Shown: positions 35,798 through 46,592 of the stretch, one piece after another
Layout of the letters: every line of letters starts with the position of its first letter
Numbering within the stretch: position 1 is the stretch's first letter
Assembly (NCBI RefSeq): GCF_030504625.1
Contig: NZ_JAUKWH010000004.1
Location: 124,001-188,000 of the forward strand
Source: Neisseria sp. MVDL19-042950
GTDB taxonomy: Bacteria > Pseudomonadota > Gammaproteobacteria > Burkholderiales > Neisseriaceae
Reading direction: 5' to 3'
Length of the DNA stretch: 64,000 nucleotides
Position numbers and translations under genes: made by a program
The notes under the pieces: model-generated
The model's database searches: none
The model's input: the letters and a program-made list of their open reading frames with translations, nothing else
Told to the model about the DNA's origin: nothing

Positions 35798-36115
35798 GTT
35801 TTCCCCTTAACAAAAAATATACAAAACAAACAAAAGATTTCAGTTTATAACAAATATTTATGACGAATGCAAATCAAATAAGATATAAGGAGCGGATTTG
35901 AGGATTGCCGTTGCCGAATATGCGATTATGTTTAGTTTTTATAAAACAAATAAATCAGGCTCTTGAACCCGAATACTCGGTGTATGCGGCTTGTCGGGAA
36001 ACCCCAAGCACGGTACTATGTACTGTTTAGCAATGATTCAGGCCGTCTGAAAAACAGGATTTCAGACGGCCTATAACCCTATCTGTTTGATTTTAACTAT
36101 TTTCAAGGTTCAATA
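35798..36115. other. Intergenic region before frr
   Basis: This AT-rich stretch of ~320 nt has no convincing gene. A 21-codon frame from TTG near 35898 follows AAGGAG but shows no known feature. An inverted DUS pair at 36040-36072 (AGGCCGTCTGAAAA and complement) sits directly upstream of frr. Confidence 0.5.
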
Positions 36116-36673
36116 ATGATTAGCGACATTCAAAAAACTGCCGAAAGCAAAATGCAGCGTTCACTTGAAGTATTACGTGAAAATCTGGCCAAAGTCCGCA
36201 CCGGCCGCGCCCATACCGGCTTGCTGGATCAAGTGGAAGTGGAATATTACGGCAGCCCCGTGCCGGTAAGTCAGGTAGCCAACGTTACCCTGATCGATGC
36301 CCGTACTATCGGTGTGAAGCCTTATGAAAGCAATATGGCTTCCTCTATCGAAAAGGCTATCCGTGATTCCAATCTGGGTTTGAATCCCGCTTCAATGGGC
36401 GATTTAATCCGTGTTCCGATGCCGATGCTGACCGAAGAGCGCCGTAAGGATTTGATCAAAGTCGTGCGGGGCGAAGCCGAGGAAGGCCGCGTGGCCATCC
36501 GCAATGTACGCCGTGATGCCAATAATGATTTCAAACGTTTGTTGAAAGACAAAGAAATTTCCGAAGATGACGCACGCCGCGGTGAAGAACAAATCCAAAA
36601 GTTGACCGACAAATATATCGGCGAAGTCGATAAGATGTTGGCGACTAAAGAAGAAGATTTGATGGCGATTTAA
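36116..36673 (+). CDS. frr: Ribosome recycling factor
   Basis: RRF splits post-termination ribosomes together with EF-G. The 185-aa product has standard length and family segments: [35 protein letters not shown]-type strand (here [15 protein letters not shown]), and [19 protein letters not shown], plus the long helical C-terminus. The ATG at 36116 follows CAAGG. It begins the block of translation, lipid and envelope genes. Confidence 0.98.
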   Translation: MISDIQKTAESKMQRSLEVLRENLAKVRTGRAHTGLLDQVEVEYYGSPVPVSQVANVTLIDARTIGVKPYESNMASSIEKAIRDSNLGLNPASMGDLIRVPMPMLTEERRKDLIKVVRGEAEEGRVAIRNVRRDANNDFKRLLKDKEISEDDARRGEEQIQKLTDKYIGEVDKMLATKEEDLMAI

Positions 36674-36765
36674 ATATCCGAACAGGCCGTCTGAAAACAA
36701 CAGGCGGCTTGGGATATTGCAGGCTCGTGTGAAAACCGCTTAAACAAACGGCAGGAACAGCAGAT

Positions 36766-37512
36766 ATGAACAGCAGCACGCAAACCATTTTGGAATATAC
36801 GCAGATTCCGCGCCATATTGCCGTGATTATGGACGGAAACGGCCGCTGGGCAAAAAAGCGTTTCCTGCCTCGTGTGATGGGGCACAAACGCGGCCTTGAG
36901 GCGCTTGAAAATATGGTCAGGCGGTGTGCCGAGCTGGGCGTTCAGTATCTGACGGTGTTCGCTTTTTCCACCGAAAACTGGCGCAGACCCGAAGATGAAG
37001 TGTCTTTTCTGATGGGGTTGTTTTTGCAGGCATTGCAAAAACAGGTGGAGCGCCTGCACAGTAATAATATGCGCTTGAAAGTTATCGGCAACCGAAACCG
37101 GTTTAATGACGAAATTTGTAAAGGCATCGAAGAGGCGGAGGCTTTAACCGCCGGTAATACCGGTTTGACTTTGGTTATTGCTGCCGATTACGGCGGCCGT
37201 TGGGATATTCTTCAGGCGGCCAACAAACTGGTTAAAGCGGGTGTTGTGGAAATTACCGAAGAAGCGTTGGCCGAAAATCTGACACTGGCCGAAGCACCGG
37301 AGCCGGATTTATTTATCCGCACGGGCGGGGAAACCCGTGTCAGCAATTTTCTGCTGTGGCAGATAGCCTATGCGGAACTGTATTTCACCGATATTTTATG
37401 GCCTGATTTTGATGCGGCGGCGTTGGATGCCGCCATTCAGTCATTTCGGACACGTGAACGCCGGTTCGGGCGTACCTCAGAGCAACTGCCGATCGAGCAG
37501 CAACGGGGTTAA
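36766..37512 (+). CDS. uppS: Undecaprenyl pyrophosphate synthase
   Basis: UppS builds the C55 carrier lipid for peptidoglycan and LPS from farnesyl diphosphate and isopentenyl diphosphate. The 248-aa cis-prenyltransferase has HIAVIMDGNGRWAKKR with the catalytic Asp near residue 24, GHKRGLEAL, FAFSTENWRRP, and RTGGETRVSNFLLWQIAYAE. It links to dxr downstream, which supplies its substrates. Six nucleotides separate it from cdsA. Confidence 0.97.
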   Translation: MNSSTQTILEYTQIPRHIAVIMDGNGRWAKKRFLPRVMGHKRGLEALENMVRRCAELGVQYLTVFAFSTENWRRPEDEVSFLMGLFLQALQKQVERLHSNNMRLKVIGNRNRFNDEICKGIEEAEALTAGNTGLTLVIAADYGGRWDILQAANKLVKAGVVEITEEALAENLTLAEAPEPDLFIRTGGETRVSNFLLWQIAYAELYFTDILWPDFDAAALDAAIQSFRTRERRFGRTSEQLPIEQQRG

Positions 37513-37518
37513 GGGATT

Positions 37519-38316
37519 ATGTTAAAACAAAGAATAATTACTGCATTGGTGTTACTGCCGCTGATGTTGGGCATGCTGTTTTATGCTTCAGACGGCCTCT
37601 GGGCGGCATTCAGCGGATTAATCGCGCTGGTGGCGCTGTGGGAATACGGACGCATGGCAGGCTTTACGCCGGCACAAAACAATCACTATTTGGCAGCAAC
37701 GGCCGTGTTCGGATTGGTGGCTTATCTGGGCGATTGGGCATTGCCTTCGTTGGTGTGGCTGGTTGTGCTGGTGTTTTGGCTGGTTTTGGTACCGCTGTGG
37801 CTGCGGGGCAAGTGGACATTGCCGTCGGGCTGGCAGGCTTATACGGTAGGTTGGCTGCTGATGGTGTCGTTCTGGTTCGCATTGGTCATGTTGCGCCCGG
37901 ACGTAGACGCGGCCGTTTCATTGCTTGCAGTGATGGGTTTGGTATGGGTTGCCGACATCTTTGCCTATTTCTGCGGCAAAGCATTCGGCAAACGCAAATT
38001 GGCTCCGGCCATCAGCCCCGGCAAAAGCTGGGAGGGCGCACTCGGAGGCGCATTATGTGTGGCTGTTTACATGACTTTGGTGTGGAATGCCGGTTGGCTG
38101 GCGTTTGAAGTTTCATGGTTTGGTGCCATTATGGTAGGGCTGTTGCTGACTGTGGTGAGCATTGTCGGGGACTTGCTGGAAAGCTGGTTGAAACGTTCGG
38201 CAGGCATTAAAGACAGTAGCGATTTGCTGCCCGGGCACGGCGGTGTTTTTGACCGCGTAGACAGTTTGATTGCCGTGCTGAGCGTATATGCTGCGATTAT
38301 GATGGTATTCGCTTGA
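37519..38316 (+). CDS. cdsA: Phosphatidate cytidylyltransferase (CDP-diglyceride synthase)
   Basis: CdsA makes CDP-diacylglycerol, the precursor of all membrane phospholipids. The 265-aa product has about eight helices and the family C-terminal signature SGDLLESWLKRSAGIKDSS-type segment (GDLLESWLKRSAGIKD then LPGHGGVFDRVDS). ISPGKSWEGALGG near residue 170 is also typical. A DUS is coded in frame near 37575 (ASDGLW). Confidence 0.96.
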   Translation: MLKQRIITALVLLPLMLGMLFYASDGLWAAFSGLIALVALWEYGRMAGFTPAQNNHYLAATAVFGLVAYLGDWALPSLVWLVVLVFWLVLVPLWLRGKWTLPSGWQAYTVGWLLMVSFWFALVMLRPDVDAAVSLLAVMGLVWVADIFAYFCGKAFGKRKLAPAISPGKSWEGALGGALCVAVYMTLVWNAGWLAFEVSWFGAIMVGLLLTVVSIVGDLLESWLKRSAGIKDSSDLLPGHGGVFDRVDSLIAVLSVYAAIMMVFA

Positions 38317-38372
38317 TTGTTTTCAGACGGCCTTTAGGTCTGTAAAAAGATTGTTTTTGAAAAAGGAATGGA

Positions 38373-39125
38373 ATGATGTCTGAAAAAAACCTTTCTTCCG
38401 GTTTGGGTATCCTCGGCGGTTTGCTTGCAGTCGGCTTGATTGCCGCATCGTTTATTCTTGGTATGAATTTCAAAAACTTCCGCCAGCCGGGTACCATTAC
38501 GGTAAAAGGCCTTGCGGAAAAAAGTTTTCAGTCCGACAGTGCCCAATGGACGACTTCGGTCAGCCTGCATGCCGATACTTATAAAGAAGTGTTGGATGCT
38601 TTGAAAAAAGAACATCCCGCATTAAAAAAGTTTTTGTTGGCACAGGGTTTTGAGGAAAAAGAAATCAAAACCGGAACGCCTTCGATAACCCGTTCCTACC
38701 GTACGGAGAGCGACGAGCATGGTCGGGAACGCCAAATTCCTAACGGCTACGACGGCACTCAAGAGATAACCGTGCGCAGCAACAAGCTCGATAAAGTGCA
38801 GGCCGCACATAAAGCCATTTTAAATCTGCGGGCGCGTAACGAATTTATTGAATTTGAGTCGCCGCAATATCTGCTCGGCAATCTGGAAAATATTAAGCGC
38901 GATTTGATTAATCAGGCTACCGAAGATGCTCATAAGCGTGCACAGGAATTCGTTAAAACCGGCGGCGGCAAAGTCGGTGCCATGCGTTCCGCTTCCCAAG
39001 GCTCGTTTAATATTTATGCCGATACCGGTAGCGGCGAAAGCGACGACTACGGAGGCATTTATGATAAATCTACCGTCGGCAAACAAGTGCGCTTGGTCGT
39101 AACGATTGAATACGGCGTTGATTAG
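38373..39125 (+). CDS. SIMPL domain (DUF541) periplasmic protein
   Basis: The 250-aa product has an N-terminal hydrophobic segment at residues 10-31 that could be an uncleaved anchor or signal. The rest matches the SIMPL/DUF541 pattern: TITVKGLAEKSFQSDSA, a central helix-strand region, and a C-terminal DAHKRAQEFVKTGGGKVG followed by the final strand VRLVVTIEYGVD. The ATG at 38376, three bases in, has better spacing to AAGGA. Family members are envelope proteins with poorly known roles, some linked to oxidative stress. It is inserted between cdsA and dxr, which are usually adjacent. Confidence 0.85.
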   Translation: MMSEKNLSSGLGILGGLLAVGLIAASFILGMNFKNFRQPGTITVKGLAEKSFQSDSAQWTTSVSLHADTYKEVLDALKKEHPALKKFLLAQGFEEKEIKTGTPSITRSYRTESDEHGRERQIPNGYDGTQEITVRSNKLDKVQAAHKAILNLRARNEFIEFESPQYLLGNLENIKRDLINQATEDAHKRAQEFVKTGGGKVGAMRSASQGSFNIYADTGSGESDDYGGIYDKSTVGKQVRLVVTIEYGVD

Positions 39126-39131
39126 AAGAAC

Positions 39132-39190
39132 TTTTCAGACGGCCTCATGCTTGAATGGGCAATTGATGATAAACAGGCCGTCTGAAAACA
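39132..39190. terminator. Inverted DUS pair after the SIMPL gene
   Basis: TTTTCAGACGGCCT near 39132-39145 and AGGCCGTCTGAAAA near 39175-39188 face each other with a ~29-nt loop. Further degenerate DUS forms (AGGCCGTCTTAAA near 39306 and the complement of AGGCCGTTTGAA near 39348) follow before dxr, so the 250-nt gap holds DUS relics and no gene. Confidence 0.5.
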
Positions 39191-39375
39191 TAACGGAGTA
39201 TGCTATTGTCTGCTTTTTACGTTGCAGCCCTGTATGATTTACAAGATTTCTACGTCATATTGCGATAGGAATTGAGTTTTGTGACAATAGGAATACATGC
39301 TTGTAAGGCCGTCTTAAAGATTAATTTGTTTTACCGGTTTGATCTTGTTCAAACGGCCTAATAAAGAACCAAATC

Positions 39376-40563
39376 ATGACACAACAAGTCTTAACCATTT
39401 TGGGCAGCACGGGCAGCATAGGCGAAAGCACGCTGGACGTTGTTGCCCGCCATCCCGATAAATTCCGCATTTTTGCTTTGGCGGGGCATAAGCAGGTTAA
39501 CAAACTGGCCGCACAGTGCGAGCGGTTCAAGCCGCGTTTTGCCGTTGTTGCCGATGCCGAACATGCCGCCGCTCTGGAACAGCTTTTGGAGCTCGCCGAT
39601 TGCCAAACCGAAGTATTGTATGGCGGTCAGGCTTTGATTGAAGTGGCTTCTGCTTCCGAAGTAACCGGAGTGATGGCGGCTATTGTCGGCGCGGCGGGAT
39701 TGCCATCGGCACTGGCCGCAGCCAAAAACGGCAAAACCATTTATCTGGCCAACAAAGAAACATTGGTGGTATCGGGTGCATTGTTTATGGAAACCGCTTG
39801 GGCAAACGGCGCGAAGGTATTGCCGGTAGACAGTGAGCACAATGCGGTTTACCAAGTATTGCCTCAGGATTATTCAGGCCGTCTGAATGTTCACGGCATT
39901 CAGTCGATTATTCTGACGGCTTCCGGAGGCCCATTTCTCGATACCGATTTAAACACGCTTGACCATATCACGCCCGCACAGGCGGTAAAACACCCCAACT
40001 GGTCGATGGGGCAGAAAATTTCGGTTGATTCCGCTACTATGATGAACAAAGGTTTGGAATTGATCGAAGCGCATTGGCTGTTCAACTGCCCGCCGGATAA
40101 ATTGGAAGTCGTGATACATCCGCAAAGCGTGATTCACAGCATGGTGCGTTATTTGGACGGCTCGGTGCTGGCGCAAATGGGCAATCCCGATATGCGCACG
40201 CCGATTGCCTATTGTTTGGGCCTGCCCGAGCGTATTGAATCGGGGGTAGGTGCGTTGGATTTCGGCAAACTGTCGGCTTTAACGTTTCGCGAGCCGGATC
40301 TGAATCGGTTTCCTTGTCTGAAGCTGGCTTACGATGCCATGCACACAGGGGGCGGTGCCCCTTGCGTTTTGAATGCGGCCAATGAAGAAGCTGTTGCCGC
40401 GTTCTTGGCGGGAAAAATCCGTTTTACCGATATCGCCCGTATTGTGGCGCATTGTTTGGAGCAAGGTTTTTCAGACGGCCTGAATGATATTGACAGCCTG
40501 TTGGCGCAAGATGCACAAACGCGTGCACAAGCACGGCAGGGCATAACTGCTTTAAGCAGATAG
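39376..40563 (+). CDS. dxr: 1-deoxy-D-xylulose 5-phosphate reductoisomerase
   Basis: Dxr (IspC) catalyses the committed step of the MEP isoprenoid pathway. The 395-aa product has the NADPH motif [30 protein letters not shown] near residue 124, [11 protein letters not shown] with the metal-binding acidic residues, and [21 protein letters not shown] (split [13 protein letters not shown] and AHWLF). DUS are coded in frame near 39873 (GRLN) and 40468 (FSDGLND). It feeds uppS upstream. Confidence 0.97.
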   Translation: MTQQVLTILGSTGSIGESTLDVVARHPDKFRIFALAGHKQVNKLAAQCERFKPRFAVVADAEHAAALEQLLELADCQTEVLYGGQALIEVASASEVTGVMAAIVGAAGLPSALAAAKNGKTIYLANKETLVVSGALFMETAWANGAKVLPVDSEHNAVYQVLPQDYSGRLNVHGIQSIILTASGGPFLDTDLNTLDHITPAQAVKHPNWSMGQKISVDSATMMNKGLELIEAHWLFNCPPDKLEVVIHPQSVIHSMVRYLDGSVLAQMGNPDMRTPIAYCLGLPERIESGVGALDFGKLSALTFREPDLNRFPCLKLAYDAMHTGGGAPCVLNAANEEAVAAFLAGKIRFTDIARIVAHCLEQGFSDGLNDIDSLLAQDAQTRAQARQGITALSR

Positions 40564-40576
40564 GGGAAGTGAAGTT

Positions 40577-41917
40577 GTGGTAACCGTATTGGCTTTTATC
40601 GTTGCGATTTTGATTTTGGTTAGCTTGCATGAGTTCGGCCATTACATTGTAGCGCGTTTATGCGGCGTGAAAGTGCTGCGTTTCAGCATTGGCTTCGGCA
40701 AGCCGTTTGTAAAGAAAAAACGCGGCGATACCGAATGGTGCTTGGCACCGATTCCGCTGGGCGGCTATGTCAAAATGGTCGATACCCGTGAAGGCAAGGT
40801 GGCGGTAAAAGATTTGCCGTATGCTTTTGATAAACAGCATCCGGCCAAACGTATTGCCATCGTCGCCGCCGGGCCGCTTACCAATTTGGCATTGGCGATT
40901 TTGTTGTTCGGTTTGAGTTTTTCATTTGGCGTAACCGAAATCCGTCCTTATGTCGGTACGGTCGAACCGTCCAGTATTGCCGCCCAAGCCGGATTCGAGC
41001 CGGGCGATAAAATCTTGTCGGTAAACAATACGGCCGTGGAAGATTGGGCGCAGGCGCGTACCGAAATCGTTTTGAACATCGAAGTAGGCAGGGTTAACAC
41101 GGAGGTGGAAAAGGAAGACGGAAAAAACGCCCTACGCATAATAGATATTGCAGGCACGCCGCAAGCAGGTAAAGTAGCCAAAGAAGAAGGGCATATCGGT
41201 ATTTTGCCGTTTAAGATTACCAACTATATCGGTATGGTTATTGCAGGCAGCCCTGCCGAACGGGCCGGTTTGAAAAAAGGCGACAAACTTTTGATGGCCG
41301 ACGGCAGAAGCATAGAAAATTGGATGGAATGGGCGGCATTGTTTCGCCACAGCCCGGGGCAGAAAATCACTGTGCAGTACGAGCGTGACGGCGTAGTGAT
41401 GCTCACTGGTGTACGGCCCGATTCCGAAGAGCTTTCGGACGGCACCTTGATCGGAAAGGTCGGTGTGGTGGCTTCTACCGATGAGGTGTGGCGGCAAAAA
41501 ATCAGCCATCATTATGTGCCTTCCGTGCCGGAAGCATTCAAAATGGGTTGGGAAAAAACACAGAATTATTCAGTGATAATGGTAAAATTTTTCGGTAAAC
41601 TGCTGACAGGGCAGGCTTCGCTGAGCCATATTTCCGGTCCGTTAACTATCGCCGATGTTGCCGGCAAAACCGCTTCGATCGGTGTGCAAAGTTATTTGGA
41701 ATTTCTTGCGCTGGTGAGTATCAGCTTAGGAATCATGAATTTATTACCTGTGCCTGTGTTGGATGGCGGGCATTTGGTGTATTATGCCGCCGAATGGATA
41801 CGCGGAAAGCCGCTGAGCGAACGTGTTCAGATGCTTGGTTTGCGTTTCGGCTTGGCCGTCATGCTGATGTTGATGATGGTGGCCTTCTTTAACGATATAA
41901 CCCGTATATTTGGATAA
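40577..41917 (+). CDS. rseP: Intramembrane zinc metalloprotease RseP
   Basis: RseP performs site-2 cleavage of membrane substrates such as anti-sigma factors and signal peptides. The 446-aa product starts at GTG. The zinc site HEFGH is in the first helix near residue 18-22, and the second motif [12 protein letters not shown] is near 390. Two PDZ domains lie between (around 115-200 and 210-290). The gene sits between dxr and bamA as in many Proteobacteria. Confidence 0.95.
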   Translation: MVTVLAFIVAILILVSLHEFGHYIVARLCGVKVLRFSIGFGKPFVKKKRGDTEWCLAPIPLGGYVKMVDTREGKVAVKDLPYAFDKQHPAKRIAIVAAGPLTNLALAILLFGLSFSFGVTEIRPYVGTVEPSSIAAQAGFEPGDKILSVNNTAVEDWAQARTEIVLNIEVGRVNTEVEKEDGKNALRIIDIAGTPQAGKVAKEEGHIGILPFKITNYIGMVIAGSPAERAGLKKGDKLLMADGRSIENWMEWAALFRHSPGQKITVQYERDGVVMLTGVRPDSEELSDGTLIGKVGVVASTDEVWRQKISHHYVPSVPEAFKMGWEKTQNYSVIMVKFFGKLLTGQASLSHISGPLTIADVAGKTASIGVQSYLEFLALVSISLGIMNLLPVPVLDGGHLVYYAAEWIRGKPLSERVQMLGLRFGLAVMLMLMMVAFFNDITRIFG

Positions 41918-41923
41918 AATGTT

Positions 41924-44356
41924 ATGAAATTAAAAAAGATTGCTTCAACCTTAATGCTGATCAGCCTGTCTCCGCTGGCTTTGGCCGATTTCACCATTCA
42001 GGATATCCGTGTAGAAGGTCTGCAACGTACCGAACCGAGTACGGTATTCAACTATCTTCCCGTCAAGGTGGGCGACACTTTTAGCGATGCCAAGAGTGAA
42101 GAAATCATTAAAAACCTGTATGCCACTGGTTTCTTTGATGATGTGCGCGTAGAAACCATGGGTAATCAGGTTTTGCTGACCGTGGTGGAACGCCCCACTA
42201 TCAGCAGCCTCAATATTACCGGTGCGAAGATGCTTCAAAACGATGCCATCAAGAAAAACTTTGATGCATTCGGTTTGGCACAATCGCAACCTTTCAACCA
42301 AGCCACACTGAATCAGGCAATCGCAGGCTTGAAGCAGGAATACATTACCCGTGGCAAACAGTCGGTGAAAATCATGCCTACTGTTACCAAGCTGGCGCGT
42401 AACCGTGTGGCAATCGATATAAAAATCGAAGAAGGTAAGAGTACAACCATTACCGATATCAATTTTGAAGGTAACGAGCGTTATTCGGACCGTAAACTGC
42501 GCAAACAAATGTTGCTGAGTGAAGGCGGCATATTCACATGGTTAACGAAAAGCAACCGTTTCGATGAGCAAAAGTTTGCCGAAGATATGGAACGGGTAAC
42601 CGAGTTTTACCAAAACAACGGCTATTTCAGTTTCCGGGTTTTGGATACCGATATTCAAACGAACGATGATAAAACCAAACAAACCATTACCGTAAAAGTT
42701 CATGAAGGTGAGCGTTACCGTTGGGGTAAGGTGCAGATAGAAGGCGATACCCGCGAAGTACCTAAAGAAAACCTCTACAAAATGCTGACCATGAAAGAAG
42801 GTAAATGGTACGAGCGCCAAAAGATGGTTGAAAGCCTGCAGGCAATGCAGAATGCCATGGGCAGTGCAGGATATGCTTTCAGCGAAATCAATGTGCAGCC
42901 GGTGCCCAACCAGCAAACCGGTGTGGTGGACTTCGTATTGCATGTCGAGCCCGGCCGCAAGGTTTATGTGAATGAAATCAATATCACGGGCAACAATAAA
43001 ACCCGCGACGAAGTAATCCGCCGCGAGTTGCGTCAGATGGAAGCCGCACCATACGATACTTCCAAATTGCAACGTTCCAAAGAGCGTGTGGAGTTGCTCG
43101 GTTATTTCGACAACGTACAGTTCGATGCCAAGCCCGTAGAAGGTACGCCGGACCAAGTAGATTTGAATATGTCGGTGCAAGAGCGCTCTACCGGTTCGCT
43201 TGATTTGAGCGCAGGTTGGGTGCAGGATACCGGTTTGGTTCTATCGTTCGGTGTGGCACAAGATAACTTGTTCGGTACGGGTAAATCCGTATCTGCCCGA
43301 GTGTCGCGCAGTAAAACAACTCAAAACGCATCGTTGTCGTTTACCGACCCTTATTTCACTCCTGACGGTGTGAGCTTGGGTTATGACTTATATGGCAACG
43401 TTTACGATCCGCGTAAATCTTCATCAAGTACCCAGCAATATAAACAGACCAAGTTGGGCGGCGGCTTGCGCATGGGCGTGCCGGTAACCGAATACGACCG
43501 CGTGAACTTCGGCCTCGGTGCGGAGCACTTGAACGTCGACATTTATTCGGGAGCTCCCCGCCGTTACCGCGACTTCATCCAGCAGTATGGCAAATTTAAT
43601 GATCCTACCTGTGCCAACGGTACCGATACGACCTCTTGTACCGGTAAGTTTAAAGGTTGGACATTCAAAGGCAATATCGGCTGGGGCCGTAATAAAACCG
43701 ACAGTGCATTATGGCCTACGCGCGGTTATATTACTGGTGTGAACGGAGAATTCGGTTTGCCCGGCGGCGACCTGCAATATTACAGTCTGACTCATAATCA
43801 AACATGGTTTTTCCCTCTCAGCAAAAATCTTACCCTGCTGCTGGGCGGAGAAGTGGGCTATGCCAACGGATATGGTAAAACCAAAGAGTTGCCGTTCTTT
43901 GAAAACTTCTATGGCGGCGGTTTGGGCTCGGTGCGCGGTTTTGAAAGCGGCACTTTGGGACCGAAAGTTTATGACCAGCACGGTGATTTGATCAGTTACG
44001 GCGGTAACAAGAAGGCCAATGTGAGTGCAGAATTGCTGTTCCCGATGCCGGGTATTAAAGATTCGCGTACCGTGCGTTTGAGCTTATTTGCCGATGCGGG
44101 CAGCGTGTGGGACGGTAAGACCTACAATGACAACAGCAGCGATCGCCTCCAATCCAGCAAAAGACCACAGAATGTTTACGGATTAGGCACAAGCCATAAG
44201 TCGACATTTAAAGAAGAATTGCGTTACTCTGCCGGTGCGGCCGTTACTTGGTTATCTCCGCTCGGTCCGATGAAATTCAGTTATGCGTATCCGATGAATA
44301 AGAAAAAAGGCGATGAAATCCAACGCTTCCAATTCCAATTGGGTACTACATTCTAA
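41924..44356 (+). CDS. bamA: Outer membrane protein assembly factor BamA
   Basis: BamA is the beta-barrel that folds and inserts outer membrane proteins. The 810-aa precursor has a cleavable signal (cleavage after SPLALA, before DFTIQDIRVEG), five POTRA domains over about residues 22-425, and a C-terminal 16-strand barrel with the conserved VRGFESGTLGP (loop 6, VRGF motif) near residue 670. It ends in a C-terminal Phe (FQLGTTF), the usual beta-signal. It is followed at once by skp. Confidence 0.97.
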   Translation: MKLKKIASTLMLISLSPLALADFTIQDIRVEGLQRTEPSTVFNYLPVKVGDTFSDAKSEEIIKNLYATGFFDDVRVETMGNQVLLTVVERPTISSLNITGAKMLQNDAIKKNFDAFGLAQSQPFNQATLNQAIAGLKQEYITRGKQSVKIMPTVTKLARNRVAIDIKIEEGKSTTITDINFEGNERYSDRKLRKQMLLSEGGIFTWLTKSNRFDEQKFAEDMERVTEFYQNNGYFSFRVLDTDIQTNDDKTKQTITVKVHEGERYRWGKVQIEGDTREVPKENLYKMLTMKEGKWYERQKMVESLQAMQNAMGSAGYAFSEINVQPVPNQQTGVVDFVLHVEPGRKVYVNEINITGNNKTRDEVIRRELRQMEAAPYDTSKLQRSKERVELLGYFDNVQFDAKPVEGTPDQVDLNMSVQERSTGSLDLSAGWVQDTGLVLSFGVAQDNLFGTGKSVSARVSRSKTTQNASLSFTDPYFTPDGVSLGYDLYGNVYDPRKSSSSTQQYKQTKLGGGLRMGVPVTEYDRVNFGLGAEHLNVDIYSGAPRRYRDFIQQYGKFNDPTCANGTDTTSCTGKFKGWTFKGNIGWGRNKTDSALWPTRGYITGVNGEFGLPGGDLQYYSLTHNQTWFFPLSKNLTLLLGGEVGYANGYGKTKELPFFENFYGGGLGSVRGFESGTLGPKVYDQHGDLISYGGNKKANVSAELLFPMPGIKDSRTVRLSLFADAGSVWDGKTYNDNSSDRLQSSKRPQNVYGLGTSHKSTFKEELRYSAGAAVTWLSPLGPMKFSYAYPMNKKKGDEIQRFQFQLGTTF

Positions 44357-44386
44357 GCTTTGTCCGGCAAGAATGAAGGATTTGTT

Positions 44387-44899
44387 ATGAAACAACCATC
44401 ACTTATCATCCGCTGGTGTGCTGCCGCAACATTGGGTTTAGGCCTGATGGGGCAGGCAGCGGCGGCAGAAAGCGTACAAAAGTTTGGCTTTATCAATACC
44501 GAGCGGGTGTATCGGGAGTCCAAGCAGGCGCAGCTTATCCAAAAAACGCTGGAAAAAGAATTCAGCAGCCGGCAGAAGGCTCTGCAAAAATTGCAATCGG
44601 AAGGTGCGGAGCTTGAAAAGAGAATCGCATCCGGAAAACTGCAAGGGGCGGAGCGGGAAGCTGCCGTTCAAAAACTGGGCGAAGCCGTGCAAAAGTTCCG
44701 CTTGGAGCAGGCTCAGTTGGCTGAGGAATACAACTTGCGACGCAATGAGGAGTTTGCAGCTTTGCAGCAGAACGCCAACCGCATTATCGTGGAGTTGGCT
44801 AAAAAAGAAGGTTACGACCTGATTTTGCAGGAAGCTGTTTATGTTAACAGTAAGTTTGATATAACCGACAGCGTTATCAAAGCTTTAAACGCACGTTAA
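44387..44899 (+). CDS. skp: Periplasmic chaperone Skp/OmpH
   Basis: Skp binds unfolded outer membrane proteins on their way to BamA. The start at 44387 (MKQPSLII) is chosen because GAAGGA precedes it and the longer frame lacks a ribosome site. The 170-aa precursor has a signal peptide cleaved after QAAAA, followed by [16 protein letters not shown] and long helices (residues ~60-130) that form the chaperone's tentacles. A single DUS lies before lpxD. Confidence 0.93.
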   Translation: MKQPSLIIRWCAAATLGLGLMGQAAAAESVQKFGFINTERVYRESKQAQLIQKTLEKEFSSRQKALQKLQSEGAELEKRIASGKLQGAEREAAVQKLGEAVQKFRLEQAQLAEEYNLRRNEEFAALQQNANRIIVELAKKEGYDLILQEAVYVNSKFDITDSVIKALNAR

Positions 44900-44946
44900 T
44901 TGCTTCAAACGTGCAGGCATTACTTTTCAGACGGCCTTTGATGTAG

Positions 44947-46002
44947 ATGAAACCAGCTTTTTACACCCTATCGCAAATCGTGGCAGAGTTAGGCGGCGAA
45001 TGGCGCGGCGAAGATGTGGGCATTGCTGCCGTTCAGCCGCTTGCGACTGCTACGGCAGACCATATCAGCTTTCTGGCTAATCCCAAATATAAATCCGATG
45101 TTGCAGCAAGCAATGCGGGCGCAATCATTGTCAGCCCGAAAGTGGCGGATGAATTTGCCGGGCATAACCTGATTGTTGCACCAGACCCGTATCTCTATTT
45201 TGCCAAAGTAGCCCGATTGTTTTCTCCCGTTGAGCGGGCAGTGGCTGGCGTACACCCGACGGCGGTTATCGAACCTACTGCTACGGTGCCGGCAAGTTGT
45301 GAAATCGGGGCACATGTTTATATCGGCGGCAATACCGTGTTAGGCGAAGGCTGCCGTATTCTGGCATGTGCCGTAGTCGAGCATGATTGCACGCTTGGGG
45401 ATGAAGTGGTTATTCACCCTAATGCGGTTATTTATTACGGCTGTACATTGGGGAACCGTGTAGAAATCCACAGCGGCAGCGTGATTGGCGCGGACGGCTT
45501 CGGTTTGGCATTTGCCGGTGATTCATGGTTTAAAATTCCGCAAACCGGCGGCGTAACGTTGGGAGATGATGTTGAAATCGGATCCAACAGTAATATCGAC
45601 CGCGGCGCGATGAGCGATACCGTTGTCGGCAACGGCACCAAAATCGACAATCAGGTGCAAATCGGCCACAACTGCAAAATCGGTTCGCATACCGTTATTG
45701 CTGCCAAAACCGGTATTTCCGGCAGCGTTACCATCGGCAATTACTGCATTCTCGGCGGTGGAGTAGGCACGGTCGGCCATATTGAAATTGCCGATAAAAC
45801 CACCATCGGCGGCGGCAGCAGCATCACTCACAGCATTAAGGAAAGCGGCCAGCACATTGCCGGCCCGTATCCGATGCAAACCCATAAAGAGTGGGCGCGT
45901 AATGCCGTGCACATCCGCCATTTGAGTGAAATGAGCAAACGCATCAAACAGCTTGAAAAAGCACTTGAAGTATCACAATCCACTGAAAATAATAAGGAAT
46001 AA
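44947..46002 (+). CDS. lpxD: UDP-3-O-acylglucosamine N-acyltransferase
   Basis: LpxD adds the second acyl chain to the lipid A precursor. The 351-aa product has an N-terminal uridine-binding domain and a left-handed beta helix of hexapeptides, with IGHNCKIGSHTVIAAKTG near residue 238 carrying the catalytic histidine. The C-terminal helices (KEWARNAVHIRHLSEMSKRI) bind acyl carrier protein in known structures. It is 3 nt upstream of fabZ. Confidence 0.97.
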   Translation: MKPAFYTLSQIVAELGGEWRGEDVGIAAVQPLATATADHISFLANPKYKSDVAASNAGAIIVSPKVADEFAGHNLIVAPDPYLYFAKVARLFSPVERAVAGVHPTAVIEPTATVPASCEIGAHVYIGGNTVLGEGCRILACAVVEHDCTLGDEVVIHPNAVIYYGCTLGNRVEIHSGSVIGADGFGLAFAGDSWFKIPQTGGVTLGDDVEIGSNSNIDRGAMSDTVVGNGTKIDNQVQIGHNCKIGSHTVIAAKTGISGSVTIGNYCILGGGVGTVGHIEIADKTTIGGGSSITHSIKESGQHIAGPYPMQTHKEWARNAVHIRHLSEMSKRIKQLEKALEVSQSTENNKE

Positions 46003-46005
46003 ACT

Positions 46006-46461
46006 ATGGAATTTACCCTTCCGATTGAAGCCAAAGATATTCAGAAACTGATTCCCCACCGTTACCCGTTTTTGTTACTCGACCGCATTACCGCGTTTGA
46101 ATCTATGAAAAGCCTCACGGCGATTAAAAACGTGAGCATGAACGAGCCGCATTTCCAAGGCCATTTCCCTGATTTCCCCGTGATGCCCGGCGTGCTGATT
46201 ATCGAAGCATTGGCGCAGGCATGCGGCACGTTGGCTATTTTGAGTGAAGGCGGCCGCAATCCCGAAGAAATCTATTTCTTCGCCGGCATCGACAATGCCC
46301 GCTTCAAACGTCAGATTATCCCGGGCGACCAGTTGGTTTTCGAAGTGGAACTGATTGCGAACAAACGCGGCATCGGTAAATTTAAAACCGTGGCCAAAGT
46401 AGACGGCCAAGTGGCCGTAGAAGCCGAAATTATGTGTGCCAAACGCGCCGTCGAACTGTAA
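46006..46461 (+). CDS. fabZ: 3-hydroxyacyl-ACP dehydratase FabZ
   Basis: FabZ dehydrates 3-hydroxyacyl-ACP in fatty acid elongation, competing with LpxA and LpxD for the same substrate. The 151-aa hot-dog fold protein has [13 protein letters not shown] with the catalytic His, and [18 protein letters not shown] with the catalytic Glu. Its place between lpxD and lpxA is the standard arrangement and balances phospholipid against lipid A. Confidence 0.98.
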   Translation: MEFTLPIEAKDIQKLIPHRYPFLLLDRITAFESMKSLTAIKNVSMNEPHFQGHFPDFPVMPGVLIIEALAQACGTLAILSEGGRNPEEIYFFAGIDNARFKRQIIPGDQLVFEVELIANKRGIGKFKTVAKVDGQVAVEAEIMCAKRAVEL

Positions 46462-46470
46462 TCTATGATT

Positions 46471-46517
46471 GAGGCCGTCTGAAAACATTAAATTGGAGCT
46501 TGTTTTCAGACGGCCTG
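46471..46517. terminator. Inverted DUS pair between fabZ and lpxA
   Basis: GAGGCCGTCTGAAAA near 46471 pairs with TTTTCAGACGGCCT ending near 46517 over a ~17-nt loop. It may partly separate lpxA from the upstream operon. Confidence 0.5.
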
Positions 46518-46592
46518 ATTGTTTATTTTGTATGGTAAACAGATTTTTGCACAACATAAATCAACCTGTTTGCCGCATGAAGGAAAGCCTGA